Made by a program: the position numbers and the translations under genes. 64,000 bases of DNA from contig JAPPGK010000112.1 in assembly GCA_028821405.1 (NCBI GenBank), positions 24,670 to 88,669 on the forward strand, in the 5' to 3' direction. Under the pieces are notes generated by a model. That model searched no databases. It worked only from the letters and a program-made list of their open reading frames with translations, and was not told the DNA's origin. How positions within the stretch are numbered: the first letter of the stretch is position 1; each line of letters begins with the position of its first letter. The DNA is from Gammaproteobacteria bacterium. Lineage in GTDB: Bacteria; Pseudomonadota; Gammaproteobacteria; Pseudomonadales; Azotimanducaceae. Shown here piece after piece: positions 9,901-18,675 of this stretch.

Positions 9901-10081
9901 GCTGGTCATCGACCACAAGTCATCGCCGCAGCCGCCTGCCAAGTGGCCGGAAGAGGCGGCCAAGTATTCGGGGCAGTTGGCTGCCTATCGAGCGGCGCTC
10001 GTCGCGTCGGGCCGGGTCGTGACCGCGTGCCTCTTACATTTCGCCGTCACGGGCGGCGTGGTCGAGGTGTGCGTTGTGTAG
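6932..10081 (+). CDS. AddA-like UvrD/Rep-type helicase with C-terminal RecB-family nuclease
   Basis: This 1049-residue superfamily 1A helicase has all the main motifs. Walker A SAGAGSGKT is at 17-25, followed by TFTVKAATELRERV and TVHGVCERLL. Walker B LLVDEFQDTNPMQ is near 338-350, then VGDVKQAIYEFRG, SSWRSRPALV, VLTYHRAKGLEWPVVV and YVGMTRARDCLAIA near 780. The C-terminus carries a RecB-type nuclease domain (RGFVDVLAQ, then IDHKSS near 993, then YSGQLAAYRAAL). It should unwind and degrade double-strand ends with the upstream AddB-like subunit, whose stop overlaps its ATG. Both subunits keep nuclease motifs, as in AddAB and unlike RecBCD. RecC at the left edge means two systems of this class may coexist. 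Confidence 0.9.
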   Translation: MTVKSAAGRFDHVTFISAGAGSGKTYRLIDELEKAIVEDAVPPAGILATTFTVKAATELRERVRDRLLAHGRLDLAERTAESLIGTVHGVCERLLKRFAFELGLSPQSNVMSIEDGARFFNQALDRVLPIDRVREMNAYARRLGLVDRGLPNWQGVVKSIADKARENNLSEDELRAMGKHNADDLLAFFPAPCNEDPTQALTDIVSETIRELPQGSYKGIDKYRALLEDQAADLAEPDCPWSVWMRLAGTSALKSIADEVGRVQSAAAKYASHPAFHRDLRGYTQGLFEIAADTLERFQAAKRERGLIDFNDMEQLMLQALDEEAVRTRLAGEIELLLVDEFQDTNPMQLALFLKFAALADKAIFVGDVKQAIYEFRGCDPTLVFDTLDGLTAGDAQRHTLKSSWRSRPALVSYVNELFASAFEHDIPRDLVVLDHEREEIDVPAVSAWIVEGNAEQRALAVAEGVARLIAEQGPVFDSEAKRLRPISYGDVAVLARTNVAVERIARSLRQRRLPMKMTLTGLLETPEVSLAKSCLRRLADRADTLATAEIMALADCVEPEEWLTDRLRWLDGDNDAMAWGEADHPIIRRLFEMRAESALRSPVEIVARVLNEVDIRRIAAAWGPDEIRAAQRQRNLDAFLDLAVEYEKHAASHREPGTLTGFLFWLEHPNSPDLDLQPVVTTGDAVHVLTYHRAKGLEWPVVVCTDFDYQERSRTYDVRVELAGDFDIDDPLANRAIRYWPDIFGRRRNGVPARQAMEESPEGRRCRDKSEAEQRRLAYVGMTRARDCLAIAVPPRFPRDAWFHSFRTDFTIPTADSLRLPNGETTPSRAEVMAVGTTEPDPLPYSPRWFERRERVDYPPKYVQPSSVEPVDGASVGEIIEIGERVSLKGNAMADVGNGLHAVIAAELVNPLPDAKALERAEELLAGHRAAEHLDAKDAIAVARRFARCLEERFQVTSVHVEVPILHALDDGRVVRGFVDVLAQTEKGWLVIDHKSSPQPPAKWPEEAAKYSGQLAAYRAALVASGRVVTACLLHFAVTGGVVEVCVV

Positions 10082-10204
10082 TCAGTCGCTTGCATCCCTA
10101 CAACCGACCGGGTGTCTAACTCGCATTGGGTGCACCAAATGTATAGTACGGTTGTCATCTGGTCAGACGAGACAGGATAGACCGTCCCCTTGGGGTGGCC
10201 GAGC

Positions 10205-10233
10205 GTTCTAGCGTTTGTTCTAGCGTTCTAGCC
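10205..10233. repeat. Three near-tandem copies of GTTCTAGCG
   Basis: GTTCTAGCG/C occurs at 10205, 10217 and 10225 in the 216-bp gap between the AddA-like gene and the MATE gene. The gap also holds a small GTCCCC/GGGG hairpin near 10187. No gene is seen in it. The repeat may be regulatory for the MATE gene or simply low complexity. Confidence 0.4.
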
Positions 10234-10297
10234 GCACCGGCGCGTAGACCTGTTGGGTGTACGATAGACGGTTTGTCCGAAGCGTTGCTTGTCTTCC

Positions 10298-11809
10298 ATG
10301 CCCAAGGGATTGCCGTCGACCAAGGATGATCGCGGTGCCGCCCAACGCCGGCGTCGACGTCCGGCGAAGGCGCGCAACACCCGCCTAGTCGAACCCGAAC
10401 CGGATCCGCCGGCCACGGATAATACCGACGAGACCGTTACCGACCGCGTCCGCTATGCCGGTTTCACCGAGGGCAGCGTGGCCGGGCATCTGATCCACCT
10501 CGGTTCGTTCATGGCGCTCGGTTCCGTGTCGATGATCGGCGCCCGGATGGCGGAAGCCGCGTACCTGGGCATCCTCGGGACCGAAGCCCTGGCCGCGATG
10601 GGGTTCGCGTTCCCCATCTCGATGTTCCTGTTCGCGTTCGCCAGCGGCATCGGCACCGGTGCGTCTTCCGTGATCGCCCGGGTGTACGGCGCGGGCGACC
10701 GCGCCCAGGCAGCGCGGCTGGTCACCCACGCGCAACTGCTGGTTTTCTTGGTCAGCGTCGCGATCAGCGCCTTCGGACTGGTGTTCGCCCAGGATCTGCT
10801 CAGCCTCCTCGGGGCCGTGGGCGAAGTCCGGACCATGGCCACCGAGTACCTGCGCATCTACATGCTGGGGTTCCCGCTGTTCATGCTGTCGATGGTCGGT
10901 TCCACGCTGCTGCGCGCCACCGGCAGCGCCACGAGTCCTGGACTGGTCATGGCGGGAGGGTCCGCCCTGCAGATCGGCATCGCCCCCCTGTTGATCTTCG
11001 GGCTGTTCGGATTCCCGGACCTCGGCGTCGCCGGTGCCGCCTGGGCCTACGTCGCATCGAGAATCTTCAGCGTCGCGCTCTACATCGTGATCCTCCTGCG
11101 GGTGCGGATGATCAGCTGGTCGCTGACCGACCTCGGCAAATCCTGGGTAGCGATCCTGCACGTCGGCGGGCCGGCGACCGTCAGCAGCCTGACCTTCCCC
11201 ATCTCCATGCTGGTCATCACGCGGCTGCTTGCCGGCCACGGTGACGAAGTCGTCGCCGGGTACACGGTGGCATCGCGGGTCGAGACGCTCGTGCACATGG
11301 TCATCTGGTCCGCGTCGTCGTCGGTGGCACCGTTCGTTGGCCAGAACTGGGGGGCTGCGAACTACCAGCGCGTTCGCGTTGCGCTCCGTCAGGTCAATTT
11401 CTTCTGCTTGGGTTGGGGCGTCGTGACCTTCATCGTGTTGGCGTTGGTCGGCGAGGCCATCGTGCGCGCCATCGACCCTGATCCCACCGTGGTCATGGTT
11501 GCGGGCGTGTTCTTCCTGATTATGCCGCTGTCCATCGGCTTCATGGGCGTCATGCACGTGGCGACCTACTGCTTCAACGCCCTCGGGCAGCCGTTGCCGC
11601 CGCTGGTGCTGTCGATGCTGCGCTCGCTGGCGTTCTACGCGCCGCTCGCCATCCTCGGCAACTACCTGTGGGGATTCGTTGGCATCTTCCTGGCGACGGC
11701 GTTCTCCAACGTGGTGCTCGGCGTCGGCGGCTGGTACTGGAACCGGATGGCGGTGCGTCGGGGGATCGCGAAGCGCAGCCCGGCCAAGACGAAACCGGTC
11801 GCGGTATAG
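10298..11809 (+). CDS. MATE-family multidrug/metabolite exporter
   Basis: This 503-residue protein has about 12 membrane segments in two repeats. The first begins LIHLGSFMALGSVSMIGARMAEAAYLG. GIGTGASSVIARVYGAGD sits between segments, as in NorM/DinF-type MATE transporters, and AAWAYVASR closes the first half. MATE proteins export organic cations or metabolites in exchange for sodium or protons. A roughly 45-residue Arg/Pro-rich soluble head precedes the first segment. The ATG at 10298 is used; a TTG three codons upstream is possible. The gene is convergent with the fusion gene at 11816, only 6 bp away. Confidence 0.92.
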   Translation: MPKGLPSTKDDRGAAQRRRRRPAKARNTRLVEPEPDPPATDNTDETVTDRVRYAGFTEGSVAGHLIHLGSFMALGSVSMIGARMAEAAYLGILGTEALAAMGFAFPISMFLFAFASGIGTGASSVIARVYGAGDRAQAARLVTHAQLLVFLVSVAISAFGLVFAQDLLSLLGAVGEVRTMATEYLRIYMLGFPLFMLSMVGSTLLRATGSATSPGLVMAGGSALQIGIAPLLIFGLFGFPDLGVAGAAWAYVASRIFSVALYIVILLRVRMISWSLTDLGKSWVAILHVGGPATVSSLTFPISMLVITRLLAGHGDEVVAGYTVASRVETLVHMVIWSASSSVAPFVGQNWGAANYQRVRVALRQVNFFCLGWGVVTFIVLALVGEAIVRAIDPDPTVVMVAGVFFLIMPLSIGFMGVMHVATYCFNALGQPLPPLVLSMLRSLAFYAPLAILGNYLWGFVGIFLATAFSNVVLGVGGWYWNRMAVRRGIAKRSPAKTKPVAV

Positions 11810-11815
11810 ACCGCG

Positions 11816-14800
11816 CTAGCCAGACCCCGGAACTTGCAGCCATCGAATCGCGTCTGCGATCACGACGGCACCATCGGTGCGGTTCGAAACAACCACGCTG
11901 ACACGCGGCGACTCAAGGTCGAATACACCAAGGTCGTTCCAGCCGCCTGCTGCGCCCGAGCCGTCGAATTCGATCGCTGTCTCTCCTTCGGGGGTGCGTA
12001 ACCACATGTCGTATCGCCCGAGAAAGGTCGTATAGGGTGGCCAGACATAGTCCATGTCGGGCATCTGCGGCACGGGATCACCGGGTATGTGCATGTCCAG
12101 TCGCCACCTACCGGCATTCGGTAGCTTCGTTGTGAATACGGCCCGGCGTTTGCCACTGCCCGATGTTGCACGGGCCATCGTGTGCCGGTACTTGCCCCAA
12201 CTCGAGTACACGGCCTCGCGACTCCAGACTCCGTTTAGTCGGCCCTCCAGGTTCCCCCAATACCACCACGGCAGGCCTTGATCGAATTCCATGCCCCACC
12301 TGTACGCACCCCACAAGCCTTCCCGCGTCGCCACATCACCATCGGTCTCCACCGAAAAGCCCGGATCCAGGTCGTCTACGACGATTCCCGCCACCGTCGG
12401 AATCCACCCGCTGGGTCTGGCCGGAACGAAGGACCGCGACATCTCGCTGACGTCGTCCGCGTCGACAATCTCGAGCCGGACCGGCAGCCGATTCAACGAA
12501 AAATAGGAATGCAGCCACAACTGGCTCGGCGGTTCGTCGGTCACGATGCTCACTTCCACCGACGTGTGAGGATCGACGCGAACCGGATCGGCTCGTTCAC
12601 CCCAGGCCTGGCGATCCGTCCCGAGGAACACCGCACCCCCTACCGGTTCGTCGTTGCGAACATGAACGCGGCTCAAGTAGCGCAGCCGATCCGTCTGATC
12701 GTCTGCCAAGCGGCCAACGCGGGCGGCGGAAACGAGAAAGCCCGGTGCAGCGGAGTCGCGGAGCCAGTCGCCAAGCAAGCCGTCTGGCGGTGCGCCAACC
12801 GACTCGCCCAATGCCACGAGATCGGACCAGCGATAGCTCCGGCCTCGGAACCGTTCGCGCAGTCCTGCGAGCAGCCGAGCGGTGCCATGACGGCCGAGCC
12901 CGTCGCGTAGACCAAACGCGATGCGGGTTCCCTTGAGACCCAGGGCGTGCGCGGCGCCCGCCGGATCTCGATCCGTTTCGAGACCCCACAGCGGGTTTCC
13001 CAGCGCACGATCCCATACTTGGGGACGGTCGACGAATACCCGGCCGCGACGAAAGAGGGGTCGCCGATCCTGCAAAACGAGGAATGACAGCATGCCGGCC
13101 AGGGCCGTGCCTCGACCCTCGATGGTGTCGAAATTGTGCGCGGATTTCAGACCCTCGACGTAGTAGACCTGCGGTTCGACCAGGCCGTAGGCGAGGTACC
13201 GGCAAATCCAATCGAGTGCGACCGCACCTTCTCCCGTAGCCCCTGTCGTCGCCAAGAGACTACCGACGAAACCCGTTACGATCCCGCCGCCGCCCGCCAT
13301 TGCATCGAGATTTCTGGAGATGTTGCGTAACTGGAACAGTTTCTCTTCGGCATCGACCTGATCGCTGCGCCGATTGCGACTCACGAGGTAGCGATGCTCG
13401 GGCCGCACCATTGGGAGTCCGTTCTCCTTGAGCGGCACAACTCCCGGCAATCCCGATTCGCCATCAAGCAGCCAACCGCCGCGAAAGGTCCGTAGTCGCG
13501 TGGGGACCTCCACGAAGCTGATCGACGGTAGCGGAAAGCCCAGGCCAAGATTTCGGAGGTCCTGGTGGACTCGCTCGAGATCGTCGATCAGCGCTCCTTC
13601 GATGTCGTAACTCCGGAAACCGCGAAAGTGCTCCGGATGCGCAAGCAATTCCACGACGATACCGTCGACGACGATTGCCCGGCGTTCGAATCGAGACGCG
13701 AACAGTGGCACTTCCGCCACGGGCACTTCGGAAGCGATCCGGAACGCGCCGCCAACGGCTGCGTGGCGCCCACCGACCGATGCCACCAGCCACCCCTCGG
13801 GCACATCGACGGTGAGATCCACGATGTAGAAGTCGCGGGCGCGGCGTGCGGGATCGTCCCGATCTACGTTGGCCCCCGAAGCCGGCAGCCAATGAACGGC
13901 GGGCATCAAACCGACGTAGCTTCGCTCGAAGATGGCCGCCTCGCGACCTAGAGCCGACAAGGCGTTGCGGGCGGGTACGCGCCAAGGATCCACCGCACCA
14001 TCGAGATGCCCGAACCGCGGATTGGGTACGCCCGCAGCGTGCATTGAGAGCACGCTGGTGGCTCCGGCCAGCATCGGCGCGGGCAGTTCGACCGTCAGCA
14101 GGCCATCCCGGTGTGAGAATGGCGCCTCGACGCCCCCTAGGGCCAACGATGTGATCCGCATCCCCGGATTGAAGCTGAACACCATGGCGGTGAGCTCTTG
14201 TGGCGCCTCGAACGTGATCGCGAGATCGATGTCAAGACGCCTTCCCGGTGAGATGCCCGCGTTGCCGTGCAGACGGATAACGTCCACTCGAGTACTTGCT
14301 TCCTGTTGCGCGGCGCGGGTATGAGCCGCGAGCCAGGCCTCGCGCTGCTGCATGCCTCCCACAGCCTGCACCACGAGCGAACCAATGCCAACGCCTCCCA
14401 ACGCCGCGCAAGTGGCCGCCACCAGGACCTGTCGAAGCCGGGAGGACCCATCCACACGTGGATGCCAAACCGCCGCGAACACGACCAAACCGGCGGCGAA
14501 CAACAACAACGCGCCGCGCTGAAAAAGCACATTCGCACTCGCGAAACGTGGTGCCAGGTCGGAAGCGTGACTCGCGTAGTTCGAGACCGGTACCAATGCC
14601 TCGACAAGGTACGCCGGGACATCCGGGATGACCCATCCTATCCACCCGATTACGAAGAGCGCGGTCAGTGCAGCCAACAATCGATTGCCGAGTGCGACTA
14701 CGAGCAGCAGCACAAACGAACTGCAGAGAACGAGTACCGGAATCGCGTCGATGGTCGCGAGCGCGACCAGCGAATACGGTTCGATGGTGTCGCCCATCCA

Positions 14801-15298
14801 CCAGCCAAACGTCCGGGCGAACATGCCGAACGCCTGCACCAGGGCAAGCGCTAGGATCATGGGAAGCCAAACCGTGAGGGTCAGTCCAGCCACCTGACCA
14901 CCGACCAGGACGACATTGGCAAATGGCCGCGAGTCCACGACATCGACGATCCGGTCGTGTTCGTCGCGCTTGGGGACATCCAACGCAAGGAACACCAATG
15001 TCAGCGACATGGTCGCCAACAGGTAGCCACCGAATTCCCCGACTTCGAATCGCGTGCCGAAGCGGCCGATTGCGGATGTCGAGTACATGCCTTCGAGCCA
15101 GGCATAGAAGCCGAACAGCGCCAAGGTGATGCAGATGGCGAGGATTGCGAATACCCACGTGCGCACAAGGCGCCGTGCCGTTCGAAGCTCCGCCCCGGCG
15201 ACTGCAAGAAAAGTCTGGGTGGGATTAGCCAATTCGGGGTCGTCGTCCTCCGCCAAGTCCACGCACCGACGGTCGTCGTGTACCGAACCACGGGGCAC
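11816..15298 (-). CDS. Giant fusion: ABC-2-like membrane domain, M1-peptidase-like ectodomain, golvesin-like C-terminus (paralog A)
   Basis: This 1160-residue protein has three parts. Residues 1-310 hold about eight membrane segments (TWVFAILAICITLALFGFYAW, then others up to GIGSLVVQAV) with an ABC-2-permease-like layout including DVVDSRPFANVVLVGGQVAG. Residues 330-840 resemble the beta-domain and core of M1 aminopeptidases (ISFVEVPTRLRTFRGGWLLDG in the place of the GAMEN region), but no HEXXH zinc site exists, so the domain is probably inactive. The last 120 residues (AGRWRLDMHIPG, FDGSGAAGGWNDLGVFDLE, VVIADAIRW) look like a golvesin/xanthan-lyase C-terminal beta-sandwich. A paralog lies at 36918-40313. 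No ABC ATPase is nearby. The start is a GTG at 15298; a GTG at 15262 is also possible. Function unknown. Confidence 0.85.
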   Translation of the reverse strand: MPRGSVHDDRRCVDLAEDDDPELANPTQTFLAVAGAELRTARRLVRTWVFAILAICITLALFGFYAWLEGMYSTSAIGRFGTRFEVGEFGGYLLATMSLTLVFLALDVPKRDEHDRIVDVVDSRPFANVVLVGGQVAGLTLTVWLPMILALALVQAFGMFARTFGWWMGDTIEPYSLVALATIDAIPVLVLCSSFVLLLVVALGNRLLAALTALFVIGWIGWVIPDVPAYLVEALVPVSNYASHASDLAPRFASANVLFQRGALLLFAAGLVVFAAVWHPRVDGSSRLRQVLVAATCAALGGVGIGSLVVQAVGGMQQREAWLAAHTRAAQQEASTRVDVIRLHGNAGISPGRRLDIDLAITFEAPQELTAMVFSFNPGMRITSLALGGVEAPFSHRDGLLTVELPAPMLAGATSVLSMHAAGVPNPRFGHLDGAVDPWRVPARNALSALGREAAIFERSYVGLMPAVHWLPASGANVDRDDPARRARDFYIVDLTVDVPEGWLVASVGGRHAAVGGAFRIASEVPVAEVPLFASRFERRAIVVDGIVVELLAHPEHFRGFRSYDIEGALIDDLERVHQDLRNLGLGFPLPSISFVEVPTRLRTFRGGWLLDGESGLPGVVPLKENGLPMVRPEHRYLVSRNRRSDQVDAEEKLFQLRNISRNLDAMAGGGGIVTGFVGSLLATTGATGEGAVALDWICRYLAYGLVEPQVYYVEGLKSAHNFDTIEGRGTALAGMLSFLVLQDRRPLFRRGRVFVDRPQVWDRALGNPLWGLETDRDPAGAAHALGLKGTRIAFGLRDGLGRHGTARLLAGLRERFRGRSYRWSDLVALGESVGAPPDGLLGDWLRDSAAPGFLVSAARVGRLADDQTDRLRYLSRVHVRNDEPVGGAVFLGTDRQAWGERADPVRVDPHTSVEVSIVTDEPPSQLWLHSYFSLNRLPVRLEIVDADDVSEMSRSFVPARPSGWIPTVAGIVVDDLDPGFSVETDGDVATREGLWGAYRWGMEFDQGLPWWYWGNLEGRLNGVWSREAVYSSWGKYRHTMARATSGSGKRRAVFTTKLPNAGRWRLDMHIPGDPVPQMPDMDYVWPPYTTFLGRYDMWLRTPEGETAIEFDGSGAAGGWNDLGVFDLESPRVSVVVSNRTDGAVVIADAIRWLQVPGSG

Positions 15299-15354
15299 AA
15301 ATCGACCATCGGAAGCGGTAGAGTACGCCTAACTCAACGGGGTTTCGCGATCAG

Positions 15355-16614
15355 ATGCTGACCAGGCGAACACTGTTGGCATGTGGATTGGCCGCACCTT
15401 GGTTTCCCCTTCGGGCGGCCACTGACTTCGGGGGCGTCAGCAAGGACGAGTTCGTTCTCGGAACGTCCGCCGCATTCTCCGGACCGTCCCGGGGGTTGGG
15501 CATCGAGCTTTACCGCGGCGCGATGGCCTACTTCGAGCACGTCAACCGTGCCGGCGGCATCGGCGGCCGCCGCATCCGGCAGAAGATTTACGACGACGGC
15601 TACCAGCCGGACCCGGCGGTCACGAACAGCACCACCCTCATGGTCGAAGATCAGGTGTTCCTGCTGTTCGGCTACGTCGGCACGCCAACCGTGACCCGGG
15701 TGCTGCCGCTCCTGAAGAAGTTCCAGGACCGGGACATGTACCTGTTCTTCCCCTTCACCGGCGCGGCGCCGCAGCGCGAACCACCCTACGGCGACTTCGC
15801 CTTCAACCTGCGGGCCTCCTACGGCCAGGAGACAGCGGGGCTCGTGGACAACTTCGTGGCCGTCGGGCGACGCCGCATCGCCGTCTTCTACCAGGCGGAT
15901 GCCTACGGCCGAAGCGGCTGGGCCGGCGTCCGCAAGGCGCTGGCACGGCACGGCGCACAGATCGTCGGCGAGGCGACCTACAGGCGCGGCACCAAGTTCA
16001 CGAGCGTCATGCGCGACCAAGTGAACATCCTGAAGGCCGCGGATCCCGAAGCGGTGATCTGCATCGGCTCCTACGCCGCCTGCGCGGCCTTTGCCCGGGA
16101 TGCGGTGGACTTTGGCCTAAATGTCCCGTTGGCCAACCTGTCCTTCGTCGGCAGCGAGAACATGCTGAAGCTGCTCTCCGAGGGTAGGGACGACGCCGAA
16201 CGCTACACGGACCTGTTGGTGAACTCGCAGGTGGTGCCGAGCTACGAGGACGTTTCGATTCCGGCGGTTCAGGAATACCGGGACTTGATGGCCCGCTACA
16301 ACCCCGAAGTCCCGGCTCAACTGGTGACCGAGGAATACACGCCGTTCGCGCATAGTTTCGTGAGCCTCGAGGGGTTTCTCGATGCCAAGCTGATGGTGGA
16401 GATTCTGCGCCGGCTGGGGGACGACCCCTCCCGCGAAGGTTTGGAGCAGGCCGTGTTCACCATACGCGACTTCGATCTCGGAATCGGTGAGCGGGTGTCC
16501 TTCGGTCCCGAGCGACGCCAAGGCCTACAGGGGGTGTACTACACAGTGGTCGACCAAGGCCGGTTCGTCACGCTGGACGACTGGGACAGGAGGTTCGCCA
16601 ATGTCGGCGCCTGA
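15355..16614 (+). CDS. Extracellular substrate-binding protein, branched-chain amino acid (Peripla_BP_6) type
   Basis: This 419-residue export protein starts with a twin-arginine-like signal (LTRRTLLACGLAAPWFPLRA). It then shows the ABC-type LivJ/UrtA-like fold: LGTSAAFSGPSRGLGIELYRGAMAY, GGIGGRRI, DDGYQPDPAV, and FGYVGTPTV. Such proteins bind amino acids, amides, urea or aromatic acids in the periplasm. There is no ABC permease or ATPase in the operon. Instead a HAMP-domain protein overlaps its 3' end by 14 bp and an MFS carrier follows, so it may act as a sensor ligand-binding protein. The gene diverges from the fusion gene at 15298. Confidence 0.9.
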   Translation: MLTRRTLLACGLAAPWFPLRAATDFGGVSKDEFVLGTSAAFSGPSRGLGIELYRGAMAYFEHVNRAGGIGGRRIRQKIYDDGYQPDPAVTNSTTLMVEDQVFLLFGYVGTPTVTRVLPLLKKFQDRDMYLFFPFTGAAPQREPPYGDFAFNLRASYGQETAGLVDNFVAVGRRRIAVFYQADAYGRSGWAGVRKALARHGAQIVGEATYRRGTKFTSVMRDQVNILKAADPEAVICIGSYAACAAFARDAVDFGLNVPLANLSFVGSENMLKLLSEGRDDAERYTDLLVNSQVVPSYEDVSIPAVQEYRDLMARYNPEVPAQLVTEEYTPFAHSFVSLEGFLDAKLMVEILRRLGDDPSREGLEQAVFTIRDFDLGIGERVSFGPERRQGLQGVYYTVVDQGRFVTLDDWDRRFANVGA

Positions 16615-17338
16615 GCCCGACGGTTCGGATATCAAGGTCAAGAAACTGTTCCGCAAGACCACCTTCGGCGTCTTCATGCTGTTCGGAGCGATCGGCCTGT
16701 CCACATCGATCCTCAACGTCTACACCGTCGATACGCATCTCTCGGAGGAATACATCAGCAACAGCAAGGGCATCGCAAAGACCATCGCCGATGCCAGCGT
16801 CGACATCCTGCTGAATCGGGATCTTGCGGCGCTGCAGTCGCTGATCGACCAGTTCCTCGAGATCCAGGGCATCCGCTACATCTACATCGCCAACGAGTCC
16901 GGCGAGTTCATCGCGCACACCTTTGTGCCGGGCATACCTGAAGAGATACTGCAGAGCGACCCCTTGAGCACCGAAACCGTCGAGCGTTCGCTGCCCGGCC
17001 TCGGCGACTTCGTGGAAGTCGGCAACCCGATCCTCGCAGGAGTCGCCGGAACCGTCCGCGTCGGCATGGACCGGGGCCTCATCGCGCTCAAGATCCAGCG
17101 TGCCATCGGCCAGCAGATGTGGTTGTTCGTGGTGGTGGGCGCGATCGGCGTCGTCGCCGCCATCTGGCTCGTCAACCTCGCTGCGAAGCCGATGGCAAGG
17201 CTCATGGTCTACGCCGTGTCACTCGCGCGAGACGACGAGCCCGCGAACGCCGAGCTGCTCGACCGGGACGACGAGGTCGGCCACCTGGCGCGGTTGTTCC
17301 GGCACTTCGCCGACCAGCGGTCGTCAGGCGGCCAATAG
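16601..17338 (+). CDS. Two-TM sensor-like protein with HAMP domain and no output domain
   Basis: This 245-residue protein has one N-terminal membrane helix (FGVFMLFGAIGLSTSILNVYTV) and a periplasmic sensor-like domain of about 120 residues with helix DASVDILLNRDLAALQSLIDQFLEIQGIRYIYI. A second helix follows near 170-195, then a HAMP-like segment (AAKPMARLMVYAVSLARDDE... DEVGHLARLF). It ends straight after the HAMP domain, with no kinase, cyclase or chemoreceptor output. Its ATG lies inside the 3' end of the binding-protein gene, so the two are translationally coupled. It may relay occupancy of the binding protein to another partner or regulate the adjacent MFS carrier. That role is inference. 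Confidence 0.85.
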   Translation: MSAPEPDGSDIKVKKLFRKTTFGVFMLFGAIGLSTSILNVYTVDTHLSEEYISNSKGIAKTIADASVDILLNRDLAALQSLIDQFLEIQGIRYIYIANESGEFIAHTFVPGIPEEILQSDPLSTETVERSLPGLGDFVEVGNPILAGVAGTVRVGMDRGLIALKIQRAIGQQMWLFVVVGAIGVVAAIWLVNLAAKPMARLMVYAVSLARDDEPANAELLDRDDEVGHLARLFRHFADQRSSGGQ

Positions 17339-17354
17339 CGGAGGTCACCGGAAA

Positions 17355-18653
17355 ATGTCCGCTCCGCGCATACCGCGCGTCGTCATCGCGCTACTCTGCA
17401 CGAACCTGCAGATCTGCCTCGGCACCGTCTACGCGTGGAGCTACTTCCAGACGCTGCTGGTCCGTCAGCTCGGCTGGACCTTCACGGAAACCGCCTGGGC
17501 ATTCAGCATCACGATCTTCGCGCTCGGCACGTCAGCCGCCTGGGCGGGCGCCGTGTTGCCGAAACTGGGCCCGCGCAAGCTCGCCTTGGCCGGCAGCGCC
17601 ATGTTCGCGGGTGGCTACCTGATCGCAAGCCTTGCCCTGCGCTTGGACATGCTCTGGCTTTTCTACCTGGGTTACGGCGTCATCGGCGGCGCCGGCATCG
17701 GACTGGGCTACGTCACGCCCGTGGCCACGGTGGCGAAGTGGTTTCCCGATCGGAAGGGGCTCGCCACGGGCGTGGTCGTCATGGGCTTCGGGATCGGCGC
17801 GCTGCTGCTCAGCAAGGTCCTGGCGCCGTTCCTGGAGGTCCGGACCGAGACCGACCTGGTGATGATGTTCTTCTGGCTCGGCATCATCTTCGCGCTAATC
17901 CTCCTGCCCACGAGTTTGTTGCTCGGCGATCCGCCGCCGGATTTCGCACCCGCTGCGGCGGCGGCGGCCGACAAGACACCCGACGTCCCGCTGCGCGACT
18001 GCCTCACGTCGGCCGAGTTCGTGATCATGTGGCTGGTGTTCTTCTTCAACATTTCCGCAGGGATCGCCGTGATCAGCTTCCAGTCATCCCTCCTTCAGGA
18101 TGTCTGGGCACTCTTCGATCCCACCGCCGAACCCGAGGTCCTCGCCCGGAACGGCGCCACGCTGATCGCCGTCAGCTCGCTGTGCAACGGCGTCGGCCGC
18201 CTGCTGTGGGGACTGCTGTCGGACCGTCTTGGCCGAGTCACCGTGTTTCGCATCCTGCTGGCGAGCCAGATGCTCGTATTCGGCATCCTGATGACCGAGC
18301 GCGACCCGTGGATCTTCTCGGCGCTGGTCTGCTACGTGCTGCTTTGCTTCGGCGGCGGTTTCGCAACCATGCCGTCGTTCGTGCTCGATGTGTTCGGATC
18401 GAAGCGCATGTCGACGATCTACGGCGCCATGCTGACGGCCTGGGCGGCCGCGGGTATCTTCGGACCCTTGTACGTCGGCTACCTGAAGGACCAGTATCCC
18501 GACAAGGCGGTGATCTACTGTTTCCTGATCGGCATCCTGATCCTGGGACTCGGCTATGTATTCACGTACCTGTTAAGCGACGACCGGCTGCGGGTCGGCA
18601 GGCCCACGGTGGACGACACGTTGCGTGAATTCGGTATCGCGCCCGCTCGCTGA
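17355..18653 (+). CDS. OFA-type MFS transporter (oxalate/formate antiporter family)
   Basis: This 432-residue protein has 12 membrane segments. It opens RVVIALLCTNLQICLGTVYAWSYFQ, followed by the family pattern GGAGIGLGYVTPVATVAKWFPDRKGLATGVVVMGFGIGAL and later NGVGRLLWGLLSDRLGR. These are marks of the OFA family, whose members exchange organic anions such as oxalate/formate or monocarboxylates. The ATG at 17355 lies 16 bp after the HAMP gene, in an operon with the binding protein. The combination suggests uptake of an organic acid sensed outside the cell. Confidence 0.92.
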   Translation: MSAPRIPRVVIALLCTNLQICLGTVYAWSYFQTLLVRQLGWTFTETAWAFSITIFALGTSAAWAGAVLPKLGPRKLALAGSAMFAGGYLIASLALRLDMLWLFYLGYGVIGGAGIGLGYVTPVATVAKWFPDRKGLATGVVVMGFGIGALLLSKVLAPFLEVRTETDLVMMFFWLGIIFALILLPTSLLLGDPPPDFAPAAAAAADKTPDVPLRDCLTSAEFVIMWLVFFFNISAGIAVISFQSSLLQDVWALFDPTAEPEVLARNGATLIAVSSLCNGVGRLLWGLLSDRLGRVTVFRILLASQMLVFGILMTERDPWIFSALVCYVLLCFGGGFATMPSFVLDVFGSKRMSTIYGAMLTAWAAAGIFGPLYVGYLKDQYPDKAVIYCFLIGILILGLGYVFTYLLSDDRLRVGRPTVDDTLREFGIAPAR

Positions 18654-18675
18654 TCCGATCCGCTTGGAAACGACC

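Noticed and set aside
10385..11557. A 390-codon minus-strand frame inside the MATE gene
   Set aside because: It is His/Asp/Arg-rich shadow sequence opposite a clear 12-segment membrane protein.
11816..15298. Active M1 aminopeptidase
   Set aside because: No HEXXH plus downstream Glu zinc site and no intact GAMEN motif in either giant fusion protein.
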